Assembly: GCA_030037785.1 (NCBI GenBank)
Contig: JASHQA010000232.1
Span: 1-48,744, forward strand
DNA length: 48,744 bases
DNA from: Streptosporangiaceae bacterium
Lineage (GTDB): Bacteria > Actinomycetota > Actinomycetes > Streptosporangiales > Streptosporangiaceae
Reading direction: 5' to 3'
In this document: positions 42,357-48,744 of the stretch, one piece after another
Numbering within the stretch: position 1 is the stretch's first letter
Layout: the number at the start of each line of letters is the position of its first letter
Program-made: the position numbers and the translations under genes
The notes under the pieces: generated by a model
The model's input: the letters and a program-made list of their open reading frames with translations, nothing else
Database searches by the model: none
What the model was told of the DNA's origin: nothing

Positions 42357-42815
42357 ATGAGCCCGATCGTCGCGGTGCGACCGCTGCAGCGGGGTCAGCA
42401 GTGCCGAGTGGCGCCGTCGGCCCTGGCGCTGATGGAGTCCGCCCGCCACGGCCTGGCCGCGGCGGAGGACGAGGTCACGCCGGGAGCCAGGTACGTGGGC
42501 GCGCACCTAGCCGCGCTGCGTGCCGCCGCCGCGGTGGTGGCCGCACGGGCCGAGCCGCCGAATGCCCGGCGTCGCAGGCCGCAGAGCGTGTGGGAGCTGC
42601 TGCCCAAGGTGGAGCCGGCCCTGCGGGAGTGGGCTGCCTTCTTCGCGGCCGGCGCGACCAAGCGGGCCGCGGCAGAGGCTGGGCTGCCCCGTGCGGTCAC
42701 GTCCTTCGAGGCCGACGAGCTGCTCCGGGACGCCGGGGCCTTCGTGTCGCTGGCTGAGGGTGCGCTCGGCATCCTCGCCGAGCAGCAGTTGCTGCCGCTG
42801 CCGACGGCCGGCTGA
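42357..42815 (+). CDS. HEPN-domain protein of the SAV_6107 type
   Basis: 152 residues from ATG 42357 (AAGGAG six bases upstream). Nearly all-helical: ALALMESARHGLAAAEDE, YVGAHLAALRAAAAVVAARAEPP, RPQSVWELLPKVEPALREWAAFFAAGATKR and FEADELLRDAGAFVSLAEGALG. This pattern agrees with the SAV_6107-like HEPN family found next to metF/bldD regions in actinomycetes. The Rx4-6H ribonuclease motif of toxin-type HEPN proteins is not present, so RNase activity is doubtful. It is probably under SOS control through the LexA-like box on its promoter. Role unknown. Confidence 0.72.
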   Translation: MSPIVAVRPLQRGQQCRVAPSALALMESARHGLAAAEDEVTPGARYVGAHLAALRAAAAVVAARAEPPNARRRRPQSVWELLPKVEPALREWAAFFAAGATKRAAAEAGLPRAVTSFEADELLRDAGAFVSLAEGALGILAEQQLLPLPTAG

Positions 42816-42835
42816 GCTTGGCAACGGTGCCGGGC

Positions 42836-42874
42836 CGGGCCGCGGTGCGGCGGCTGTCGGCCGCCCGCGGCCCG
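42836..42874. terminator. Long bidirectional hairpin between the HEPN gene and bldD
   Basis: Outer arms CGGGCCGCG (42836-42844) and CGCGGCCCG (42866-42874) and inner arms GGCGGC (42849-42854) and GCCGCC (42860-42865) with a 5-nt loop. It lies in the gap between two convergent stops. Confidence 0.6.
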
Positions 42875-42883
42875 AGCGGACGC

Positions 42884-43378
42884 TCAGAACGCCTCGACAG
42901 CCCCGCGGGCGTCAGCGTCGAGGATGCCCCAGCTGATGAGTTCCTCGGTCAGATCGGTCGGGGACTTGTCGTAGATGACCGCCAGTGAGCGCAGGTCCTC
43001 CTGCCGGATGGAAAGAATCCGCCCGTTGTAGTCACCCCGCTGGCTCTGAATGGTCGCCACGTAGCGTGCCAGCGGACCCGCCTTGTCCTTCGGCAGCGTC
43101 GCCATCCGCTCGAGGTCGATCACAAGCTTGGGCGCCGGCGCGATCAGCGTCGGCACGACGTCGCCTGGCAGCAGCTCCGAGACCGGCACCCCGTAGAACT
43201 CGGCAAGCTCAGCAAGCTTCTGGACCGTCACCGACCGGTCGCCCCGCTCGTACGAGCCAACCACGACGGCCTTCCACCGGCCGCGGGACTTCTCTTCGAC
43301 GCCGTGCAGCGAGAGCCCCTGCTGGGTGCGGATGGCGCGCAACCTCGCGCCCAGGGTCTTGGCGTAATCAGATGCCAT
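42884..43378 (-). CDS. bldD: Developmental master regulator BldD
   Basis: 164 residues. The N-terminal Xre-type helix-turn-helix (about 5-70) has RAIRTQQGLSLHGVEEKS and KAVVVGSYERGDRSVTVQKL. The C-terminal domain (about 80-164) binds c-di-GMP, and the signature R114-G-D116, eight residues, R125-Q-E-D128 is intact (RQDD in S. coelicolor). A tetrameric c-di-GMP clamp, as known for BldD, is therefore expected. ATG 43378 has AAGGGA 8 nt upstream. A promoter and BldD-type operator lie directly ahead, suggesting autorepression. Converges with the HEPN gene; divergent from pyrR. Confidence 0.96.
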   Translation of the reverse strand: MASDYAKTLGARLRAIRTQQGLSLHGVEEKSRGRWKAVVVGSYERGDRSVTVQKLAELAEFYGVPVSELLPGDVVPTLIAPAPKLVIDLERMATLPKDKAGPLARYVATIQSQRGDYNGRILSIRQEDLRSLAVIYDKSPTDLTEELISWGILDADARGAVEAF

Positions 43379-43417
43379 CGTTACGGTCCCTTGGCCTGTC
43401 GTAGCTGAAAGTAACGG

Positions 43418-43430
43418 TTACGGACAGTGA
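43418..43430. promoter_or_regulatory. BldD-type operator at the bldD promoter
   Basis: TTAC-GGACA-GTGA: both half-sites of the BldD box (TNAC and GTNA) with the right 5-nt gap; the centre deviates from the full published consensus. It abuts the -10 and covers the expected start site of bldD, the right place for autorepression. Confidence 0.6.
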
Positions 43431-43458
43431 CGGTAGGCCGCTGGGCGCGCAAGGTCAA
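43430..43458 (-). promoter_or_regulatory. Promoter of bldD
   Basis: Minus strand TTGACC (43458-43453), exactly 17 nt, TACCGT (43435-43430). Start expected near 43423, giving a leader of about 45 nt. Confidence 0.7.
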
Positions 43459-43693
43459 GCCGAATGCCAAAAAGCCGGATGAATCGATGTGGCTCACCGC
43501 ATCCCGTCACCGGCGTGCGCCGTCGGGACCGCTCCCGTGCTGCGCCGGGGCCGCACGCACGGAATCGGCGTGTGCGTGGGCGATTGCGGTCGGCCGCTGC
43601 ACCAGCAGGGACCCGTGCTCGGGCGGCACACACGCCAAGCGGACCGGACATACTATGACTTAAATCACAGCCGACGCTTGAGTCGCGGCTTGA

Positions 43694-43706
43694 TCACTGT
43701 GCGTGA
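43694..43706. promoter_or_regulatory. Second BldD-box-like palindrome between bldD and pyrR
   Basis: TCAC-TGTGC-GTGA: both BldD half-sites at the correct spacing, and the centre matches at two of three constrained positions. It lies about 270 nt from the first box and 147 nt before pyrR. A lower-GC patch (43650-43700) surrounds it. Beyond these sites and the PyrR hairpin, the 474-nt gap 43379-43852 contains nothing I can name. Confidence 0.45.
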
Positions 43707-43821
43707 CTGCTTGTCAGGTCGGCGCGCCTGGCGCCCCGCGTCGGCGCCGCCACGCCGACGTCCATTGTCGGGCTGCCCCGCGCCCGGCTGATAGCGTGGA
43801 GCAGGCAGACGTCCTTTAAGC

Positions 43822-43839
43822 CCCGTCCCGTGAGGCGGG
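43822..43839 (+). promoter_or_regulatory. PyrR-binding hairpin at the pyrR ribosome-binding site
   Basis: CCCG (43822-43825) pairs with CGGG (43836-43839) around TCCCGTGAGG, an exact match to the PyrR loop UCCNGNGAGG. The Shine-Dalgarno AAGGAGG (43841-43847) follows one base later, five bases before ATG 43853. This fits PyrR translational repression as described for mycobacteria; no terminator is seen here. Confidence 0.85.
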
Positions 43840-43852
43840 AAAGGAGGTCCTT

Positions 43853-44521
43853 ATGACGCACGCTGTCCACTCGGGCGGCGCAGGCCAGGCCGCCGGGTCG
43901 CCGGAAGCGTCCGGCGCCGGTCCGCTGACCAGGTCCGCGGTCGGCACCGGGCAGCGGCAGCCGCGAACAGCGCCGCTGACGGACGGCAAGGTCGTTCTCG
44001 AAGCCGCGGAGATCGGCCGCGCACTGACCCGGATCACCCACGAGATCCTGGAGCGGACCGACGGCGCCAGCGACGTGGTGCTGCTAGGGATCCCGACCAG
44101 GGGCGTGCCGCTGGCGCACCGGCTCGCGGCCAGGCTGTCGCAGGTCGAGGCGCGGCCTACGGCGGCGGGCTCGCTCGACGTCACCATGTACCGCGACGAC
44201 CTGCGGCTGCGGCCCGCCAGGGCGCTGCGGCACACCGCGGTTCCGGCCACCGGCGTGGACGGCAAGATCGTGGTGCTGGTCGACGACGTGCTGTACTCCG
44301 GGCGGACCGTGCGGGCGGCCCTCGACGCTCTCGGCGACATCGGCAGGCCGCGGGCAGTCCAGCTGGCCGTGCTGGTCGACCGTGGGCACCGCGAGCTGCC
44401 GATCCGGGCTGACTACGTCGGCAAGAACCTGCCCACCTCGCAGCGCGAGGTGGTCCAGGTACTGCTCGCCGAGACCGACGGCGAGGACGCGGTCCTGCTC
44501 GGGCCGGTCGGCGCGCGATGA
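43853..44521 (+). CDS. pyrR: Bifunctional pyr operon regulator / uracil phosphoribosyltransferase PyrR
   Basis: 222 residues. The first 43 or so are a Gly/Ala/Pro-rich extension not usual in the family; the PRTase fold follows ([36 protein letters not shown] loop [33 protein letters not shown]). PyrR binds UMP/UTP and its own mRNA hairpin to lower pyr expression. ATG 43853 is fixed by the strong Shine-Dalgarno. The stop overlaps the pyrB start (ATGA), so repression of the first cistron should propagate by coupling. Confidence 0.95.
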   Translation: MTHAVHSGGAGQAAGSPEASGAGPLTRSAVGTGQRQPRTAPLTDGKVVLEAAEIGRALTRITHEILERTDGASDVVLLGIPTRGVPLAHRLAARLSQVEARPTAAGSLDVTMYRDDLRLRPARALRHTAVPATGVDGKIVVLVDDVLYSGRTVRAALDALGDIGRPRAVQLAVLVDRGHRELPIRADYVGKNLPTSQREVVQVLLAETDGEDAVLLGPVGAR

Positions 44522-45459
44522 ACCGCCACCTGATCTCTGCCGCCGATCTGAGCCGGGGCGACGCGCTGCTGATCCTGGACACGGCCGAGGAGCTGGCGCA
44601 GGCAGCCGACCGGCCGATCCGCAAGCTGCCGACGCTCCGGGGTCGCACCGTGGTCAACCTGTTCTACGAGGACTCCACCCGCACCCGGATCTCGTTCGAG
44701 GCCGCGGCCAAGCGGCTGTCCGCGGACGTGATCAACTTCTCCGCCAAGGGGTCCAGCGTGGCCAAGGGGGAGAGCCTCAAGGACACGGCGCAGACGCTCG
44801 AGGCAATGGGCGCCGACGCGGTCGTGATCCGGCACCAGGCGTCGGGTGCGCCGCACCGGCTGGCCGGCTGGGTGCGGGGCAGCGTGGTGAACGCCGGGGA
44901 CGGCACGCACGAGCATCCCACCCAGGCGCTGCTGGACGCCTTCACCATGCGCCGCCGCCTCGGCCGCATCGACGGGCTGCGGGTCGCGATCGTCGGTGAC
45001 GTGCTGCACAGCCGGGTGGCCCGGTCGAACGTGCTGTTGCTGCGCACGCTCGGCGCCGAGGTCACGCTCGTCGCGCCGCCGACGCTGCTGCCAGTCGCGG
45101 TGTCGAGCTGGCCCTGCGAGGTGAGCTACGACCTGTCCGGCGCGCTGCCCAAGGCGGACGTCGTGATGATGCTCCGAGTCCAGGCCGAGCGGATGAACGC
45201 CGCGTACTTCCCGACCGTGCGTGAGTACAGCCGGCGGTACGGGCTGGACGCCGGCCGGCTCGCGCTGCTGCCCGAGCACGCGATCGTCATGCATCCTGGC
45301 CCGATGAACCGGGGCGTGGAGATCGCGGCCGAGGTCGCCGACTCACCGCGCTCGACCATCGTGGAGCAGGTCGCGAACGGGGTGAGCGTCCGGATGGCCG
45401 TGCTGTACCTGCTGCTCGGCGGCGCCGGCCTGGCCGAGCGGCCAGCCGAGGTGGCCTGA
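44518..45459 (+). CDS. pyrB: Aspartate carbamoyltransferase catalytic subunit
   Basis: 313 residues; condenses carbamoyl phosphate with aspartate in pyrimidine synthesis. Motifs are [19 protein letters not shown] (carbamoyl phosphate site), [40 protein letters not shown] and the aspartate-side [11 protein letters not shown]. No pyrI regulatory subunit is present. It shares ATGA with pyrR and one base with pyrC. Confidence 0.96.
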   Translation: MNRHLISAADLSRGDALLILDTAEELAQAADRPIRKLPTLRGRTVVNLFYEDSTRTRISFEAAAKRLSADVINFSAKGSSVAKGESLKDTAQTLEAMGADAVVIRHQASGAPHRLAGWVRGSVVNAGDGTHEHPTQALLDAFTMRRRLGRIDGLRVAIVGDVLHSRVARSNVLLLRTLGAEVTLVAPPTLLPVAVSSWPCEVSYDLSGALPKADVVMMLRVQAERMNAAYFPTVREYSRRYGLDAGRLALLPEHAIVMHPGPMNRGVEIAAEVADSPRSTIVEQVANGVSVRMAVLYLLLGGAGLAERPAEVA

Positions 45460-46778
45460 TGGTGGCCGCCGGCCCGGCCTGGCTGATCCGGGATGCCAGG
45501 CCGCTCGGCGGACCGGCCGCGGACCTGCTGATCAACGACGGCGTGCTGACCGAGATCGGTACGGGCCTGAGCCCGGCTGGCGCGCAGGTACTCGACGCAG
45601 CCGGCCTCATCGCGCTGCCCGGACTGGTGGATCTGCACACGCATCTGCGCGAGCCGGGCCGGGAAGATGCCGAGACGGTGGAGACGGGAACGGCCGCGGC
45701 GGCGCTCGGGGGCTACACCGCGGTGCACGCGATGGCCAACACCGAACCGGTCGCCGACACCGCGGGCGTGGTGGAGCAGGTCTGGCGCCTCGGTCGGGAG
45801 GCCGGGCACTGTGACGTGCGCCCGGTCGGCGCGGTCACCGCCGGCCTGCAGGGCAGTCGGCTCGCCGAACTCGGCGCGATGGCCGACTCCGCTGCGCGGG
45901 TGCGGGTCTTCTCCGACGACGGCCGGTGCGTGTCCGACGCGGTGCTCATGCGCCGCGCGCTGGAGTACGTCAAGGCCTTCGACGGCGTGATCGCCCAGCA
46001 CGCGCAGGAGCCGCGGCTCACCGACGGAGCGCAGGTCAACGAAGGCGAGCTGTCCGGCCGCCTCGGGCTGACCGGCTGGCCCGCAGTCGCCGAGGAGGCG
46101 ATCATCGCCAGGGACTGCCTGCTGGCCGCCCACGTCGGCTCCGCGCTGCACGTCTGCCACGTGTCCACGGCGGGCTCGGTGGAGATCATCCGCTGGGCGA
46201 AGTCCAAGGGCTGGCGGGTGACCGCCGAGGTGACACCGCATCACCTGCTGCTGACCGACGAGCTGGCAGCCGGCTACGACCCGGTGTACAAAGTGAACCC
46301 GCCGCTGCGCACCCAGGCGGACGTCGACGCGCTGCGGGCCGGGCTGGCCGACGGCACCGTCGACTGCGTCGCTACCGACCACGCGCCGCACCCGGTCGAG
46401 GACAAGGAAACGGAGTTCCAGGCCGCCGCGTTCGGCATGACCGGACTGGAAACCGCGCTCCGGGTGGTGCACGCGGCCATGGTGGCGACCGGGCTGCTGG
46501 ACTGGGCCGGCGTCGCGGACCGGCTGTCCGTCCGGCCCGCCCTGATCGGCCGGCTCACCGGCGATGGCGGCGCCCCGGCGCACGGCCGCCCGCTGACGCC
46601 CGGTGCGCCAGCGAACCTCGTCCTCTACGACCCGCACGCCCGGTCCGTGGTCGACCCGGCGCTGCACGCCTCGCGCAGCCGCAACACGCCGTTCGCCGGC
46701 CTGGCGCTGCCCGGCCAGGTCGTCGCCACCTTCCTGCGGGGCGAGCCGACCGTGCTGGACGGGAAGCTCGCCCGGTGA
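45459..46778 (+). CDS. pyrC: Dihydroorotase
   Basis: 439 residues, class I amidohydrolase. DLHTHLREPG provides the first two metal His, HVCHVSTAGS and EVTPHHLLLTDE the next, and ATDHAPHPVEDKE the catalytic Asp. The usual bridging Lys is not obvious from these motifs, as in several type I enzymes. It cyclises carbamoyl aspartate to dihydroorotate. Its stop overlaps the carA GTG (GTGA), continuing the chain of coupled cistrons. Confidence 0.95.
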   Translation: MVAAGPAWLIRDARPLGGPAADLLINDGVLTEIGTGLSPAGAQVLDAAGLIALPGLVDLHTHLREPGREDAETVETGTAAAALGGYTAVHAMANTEPVADTAGVVEQVWRLGREAGHCDVRPVGAVTAGLQGSRLAELGAMADSAARVRVFSDDGRCVSDAVLMRRALEYVKAFDGVIAQHAQEPRLTDGAQVNEGELSGRLGLTGWPAVAEEAIIARDCLLAAHVGSALHVCHVSTAGSVEIIRWAKSKGWRVTAEVTPHHLLLTDELAAGYDPVYKVNPPLRTQADVDALRAGLADGTVDCVATDHAPHPVEDKETEFQAAAFGMTGLETALRVVHAAMVATGLLDWAGVADRLSVRPALIGRLTGDGGAPAHGRPLTPGAPANLVLYDPHARSVVDPALHASRSRNTPFAGLALPGQVVATFLRGEPTVLDGKLAR

Positions 46779-47980
46779 CCGGAGTCACCAGAACACCGAG
46801 CCGGGCGGCCGCGGTCGGCCGCCCGGCGCTGCTGGTGCTGGAAGACGGCACCACGTTCCGGGGCACTACGTTCGGAGCCGACGCCGAGACCTTCGGCGAG
46901 ATGGTCTTCAACACCGGCATGACCGGGTACCAGGAGACCCTCACCGACCCCTCCTACGCGCGCCAGATCGTCGCCATGACCGCGCCGCACATCGGCAACA
47001 CCGGCGTGAACGACTCCGACCCGGAGTCCCGGCGGATCTGGGTGGCCGGCTATGTGGTGCGCGAGCCGGCCCGGCTGGCCTCGAACTGGCGGGCACAGCG
47101 CAGCCTGCAGGACGAGCTCGCCGCCCAGGGAATCACCGGCATCGCGATGCCCGGTACCCGCGCGCTCACCCGGCACCTGCGCGACCGGGGCGCGATGCGC
47201 GCCGGGATCAGCGCGGCCACGACCAACCCGGCGGAACTGCTCGCGCGCGTGCTGGCGAGCCCGCAGATGACCGGCGCCGACCTGGCCGCCGGGGTCAGCA
47301 CCCCCGAGCCGTACGTCGTGTCGCCGCCAGCCGGCACGCCGATCCGGTACCGGGTCGCCGCCGTGGACCTCGGCATTAAGGCCGCCACGCCGCGGTCGAT
47401 GGCGGCGCTCGGGTGTGAGGTGCACGTGCTGCCGGCCCGCTCGACCGCGGACGACATACTCGGCGCGGATCCGGACGGCGTGTTCTTCTCCAACGGGCCG
47501 GGCGACCCGGCGGCGATCGGCTACGCGGTCGAGGCGATGCAGGGCGTGCTGGCGGCGCGCCGCCCGGTGTTCGGCATCTGCCTGGGCAGTCAGGTGCTGG
47601 GCCGCGCGCTCGGGCTGGACACCTACAAGCTGCGGTTCGGCCATCGCGGCGTGAATCAGCCGGTGCAGGACCTGCGCACCGGCCGGGTGCAGATCACCAG
47701 CCACAACCACGGGTTTGCGGTCGCGCTGCCGGGCCGGTCGGGGCCAGGGGAGTGGCAGCCGGGCACGCCGGCGAGCGCGGCCCCGGTCCGCAGGTTCGAC
47801 ACCGCCTACGGCCCAGCCGAGATCACCCACCTCAACCTCAACGACGGCGTCGTGGAAGGACTCCGGCTGACCGCCGCGCCCGCCTTCAGCGTCCAGTACC
47901 ACCCCGAGGCCGCGCCGGGGCCGCACGACGCGGCCGGCCTGTTCGCTGAGTTCTGCGCGCTGCTGGAGGAGTCCCGGTGA
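46775..47980 (+). CDS. carA: Carbamoyl-phosphate synthase small (glutaminase) subunit
   Basis: 401 residues from GTG 46775. The N-terminal CarA domain (LLVLEDGTTFRGTTFGA, FNTGMTGYQETLTDPSY) is followed by a class I glutamine amidotransferase domain with the nucleophile in FGICLGSQVLGRALG and His-Glu in VQYHPEAAPGPHDA. It hydrolyses glutamine to supply ammonia to CarB. SNGPGDP is also present. Where many enzymes have GHQ or GNQ after the nucleophile, this one has GSQ. Overlaps pyrC by 4 nt. Confidence 0.95.
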   Translation: MTGVTRTPSRAAAVGRPALLVLEDGTTFRGTTFGADAETFGEMVFNTGMTGYQETLTDPSYARQIVAMTAPHIGNTGVNDSDPESRRIWVAGYVVREPARLASNWRAQRSLQDELAAQGITGIAMPGTRALTRHLRDRGAMRAGISAATTNPAELLARVLASPQMTGADLAAGVSTPEPYVVSPPAGTPIRYRVAAVDLGIKAATPRSMAALGCEVHVLPARSTADDILGADPDGVFFSNGPGDPAAIGYAVEAMQGVLAARRPVFGICLGSQVLGRALGLDTYKLRFGHRGVNQPVQDLRTGRVQITSHNHGFAVALPGRSGPGEWQPGTPASAAPVRRFDTAYGPAEITHLNLNDGVVEGLRLTAAPAFSVQYHPEAAPGPHDAAGLFAEFCALLEESR

Positions 47981-47994
47981 CCAGGAGGGGAACG

Positions 47995-48093
47995 ATGCCG
48001 TCGGCGATCGAACCGCGTCCGTACCGTCGCGGTGCGGGGGAGCCAGCCCGTTCCCCGATGGTTGTCGACGTTTCTGGAGTCCGCGGTGCCTAA
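47995..48093 (+). CDS. Possible 32-residue ORF coupled to carB
   Basis: ATG 47995 has the strongest Shine-Dalgarno in the operon after pyrR (AGGAGGGG, 4 nt). It encodes [17 protein letters not shown] and 15 further residues; its TAA (48091-48093) lies just past the carB GTG (48086), so the two overlap. No family recognised. It may be a coupling peptide or a real micro-protein. Confidence 0.4.
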   Translation: MPSAIEPRPYRRGAGEPARSPMVVDVSGVRGA

Positions 48094-48744
48094 GCGCGCG
48101 GACCTGCAGTCGGTGCTGGTCATCGGGTCTGGTCCGATCGTCATCGGGCAGGCGTGCGAGTTCGACTATTCCGGCACGCAGGCCTGCCGGGTCCTGCGGG
48201 CCGAGGGCATCCGCGTCAGCCTGGTCAACTCGAATCCGGCAACGATCATGACGGACCCGGAGTTCGCGGACGCGACCTACGTCGAGCCGATCACGACCGA
48301 GGTGCTGGCGAAGGTCATCGCGAAGGAGCGGCCGCAGGCCCTGCTGCCGACGCTCGGCGGGCAGACCGCGCTGAACGCCGCGGTCGCCCTGCACGACAAC
48401 GGCACGCTCGCCAAGTACGGGGTCGAGCTGATCGGCGCGTCCATCGAGGCGATCCGGGCGGGGGAGGACCGCAGCGCGTTCAAGGAGATCGTGACAGGGA
48501 TCGGGGCGGAGGTGCCGCGCAGCCAGATCTGTCACACCCTGGCCGACGCTCGCGGTGCGGCGGCCGAGCTGGGCTTTCCCGTGATCGTGCGGCCGTCGTT
48601 CACCCTCGGCGGCACCGGCTCTGGCGTTGCCCGGTCGGCGGCTGACCTGGATCGCATTGCCGGCGCCGGTCTGGACGCGAGCCCGGTCACCGAGGTGCTG
48701 CTCGAGGAGTCGGTGCTCGGCTGGAAGGAGTTCGAGCTCGAGCT
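48086..48744 (+). CDS. carB: Carbamoyl-phosphate synthase large subunit, N-terminal part (cut by window end)
   Basis: The first 219 residues are present and the frame is open at the window edge; a full CarB has about 1,100. GTG 48086 ([17 protein letters not shown]) has GGAG upstream. Visible are [54 protein letters not shown] and the ATP-grasp loop [13 protein letters not shown], followed by [15 protein letters not shown]. It makes carbamoyl phosphate from bicarbonate, ammonia and two ATP. It follows carA after 105 nt that hold a small ORF. Confidence 0.95.
   Translation, partial: MPKRADLQSVLVIGSGPIVIGQACEFDYSGTQACRVLRAEGIRVSLVNSNPATIMTDPEFADATYVEPITTEVLAKVIAKERPQALLPTLGGQTALNAAVALHDNGTLAKYGVELIGASIEAIRAGEDRSAFKEIVTGIGAEVPRSQICHTLADARGAAAELGFPVIVRPSFTLGGTGSGVARSAADLDRIAGAGLDASPVTEVLLEESVLGWKEFELE

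Noticed and set aside
43379-43852. tRNA or small RNA gene in the bldD-pyrR gap
   Set aside because: No cloverleaf or conserved tRNA arms found; only regulatory sites could be supported.
45126-46667. Long open frame on the minus strand opposite pyrB/pyrC
   Set aside because: High-GC antisense shadow: Arg/Gly/His-rich translation, no motif, fully opposite well-identified genes.
46625-48535. Long open frame on the minus strand opposite carA/carB
   Set aside because: Same reason; the plus strand encodes clear CarA and CarB, and the antisense translation is compositionally biased.

Overview
The window is a 48.7 kb chromosomal stretch of a high-GC actinomycete. It is gene-dense, with frequent GTG starts, many short gene overlaps, a QcrCAB/CtaCDEF-type respiratory chain, PimB, a PASTA kinase and BldD. 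Gene order matches, as far as I recall, the conserved core around the M. tuberculosis Rv2172c-Rv2200c and S. coelicolor SCO2101-SCO2155 regions, followed by the bldD-pyr block. BldD argues against a mycobacterium or corynebacterium; the genus cannot be named. I see no insertion sequence, prophage, CRISPR array, tRNA or rRNA.

Layout: 1-11.4 kb holds the 3' end of ctaD, ctaF, an inserted heterodimeric ABC exporter pair, a TOPRIM protein, a bicupin and the ctaE-qcrCAB operon (minus strand). 11.5-16.7 kb holds a degenerate receiver protein, trpD, a stand-alone AsnC-type domain, a DEDDh exonuclease, a c-di-AMP riboswitch with its NlpC/P60 hydrolase, and pimB. 16.7-24 kb holds an acyl-CoA synthetase, a phosphoesterase, an SRPBCC protein, glucokinase, an esterase and PlsC. 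24-31 kb holds glpK, a probable PPi-type phosphofructokinase, thiI, a secreted beta-propeller, a DAHP synthase preceded by an aromatic-rich attenuator, and a molybdopterin oxidoreductase. 31-42 kb holds a PASTA kinase, thiOSG under a TPP riboswitch, a BNR-repeat lipoprotein, a flavoprotein reductase, an Rv2175c-like DNA-binding protein, thiE, idsA, metF and a GNAT. 42-48.7 kb holds a HEPN protein with a LexA-like box, bldD with its own operator, and the pyrR-pyrB-pyrC-carA-carB operon, cut at the window end.

The main novelty is regulatory. The DAHP synthase gene has a 24-residue leader peptide containing WWFGFGY, with mutually exclusive 1:2, 2:3 and 3:4 pairings readable in the sequence. Other controls are a c-di-AMP riboswitch, a TPP riboswitch, a PyrR hairpin beside the Shine-Dalgarno of pyrR, two BldD-type operators and a LexA-type box on a promoter. 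Seven starts follow a -10-like hexamer by exactly 7 nt, suggesting leaderless mRNAs, and four convergent gene pairs meet at perfect GC hairpins.
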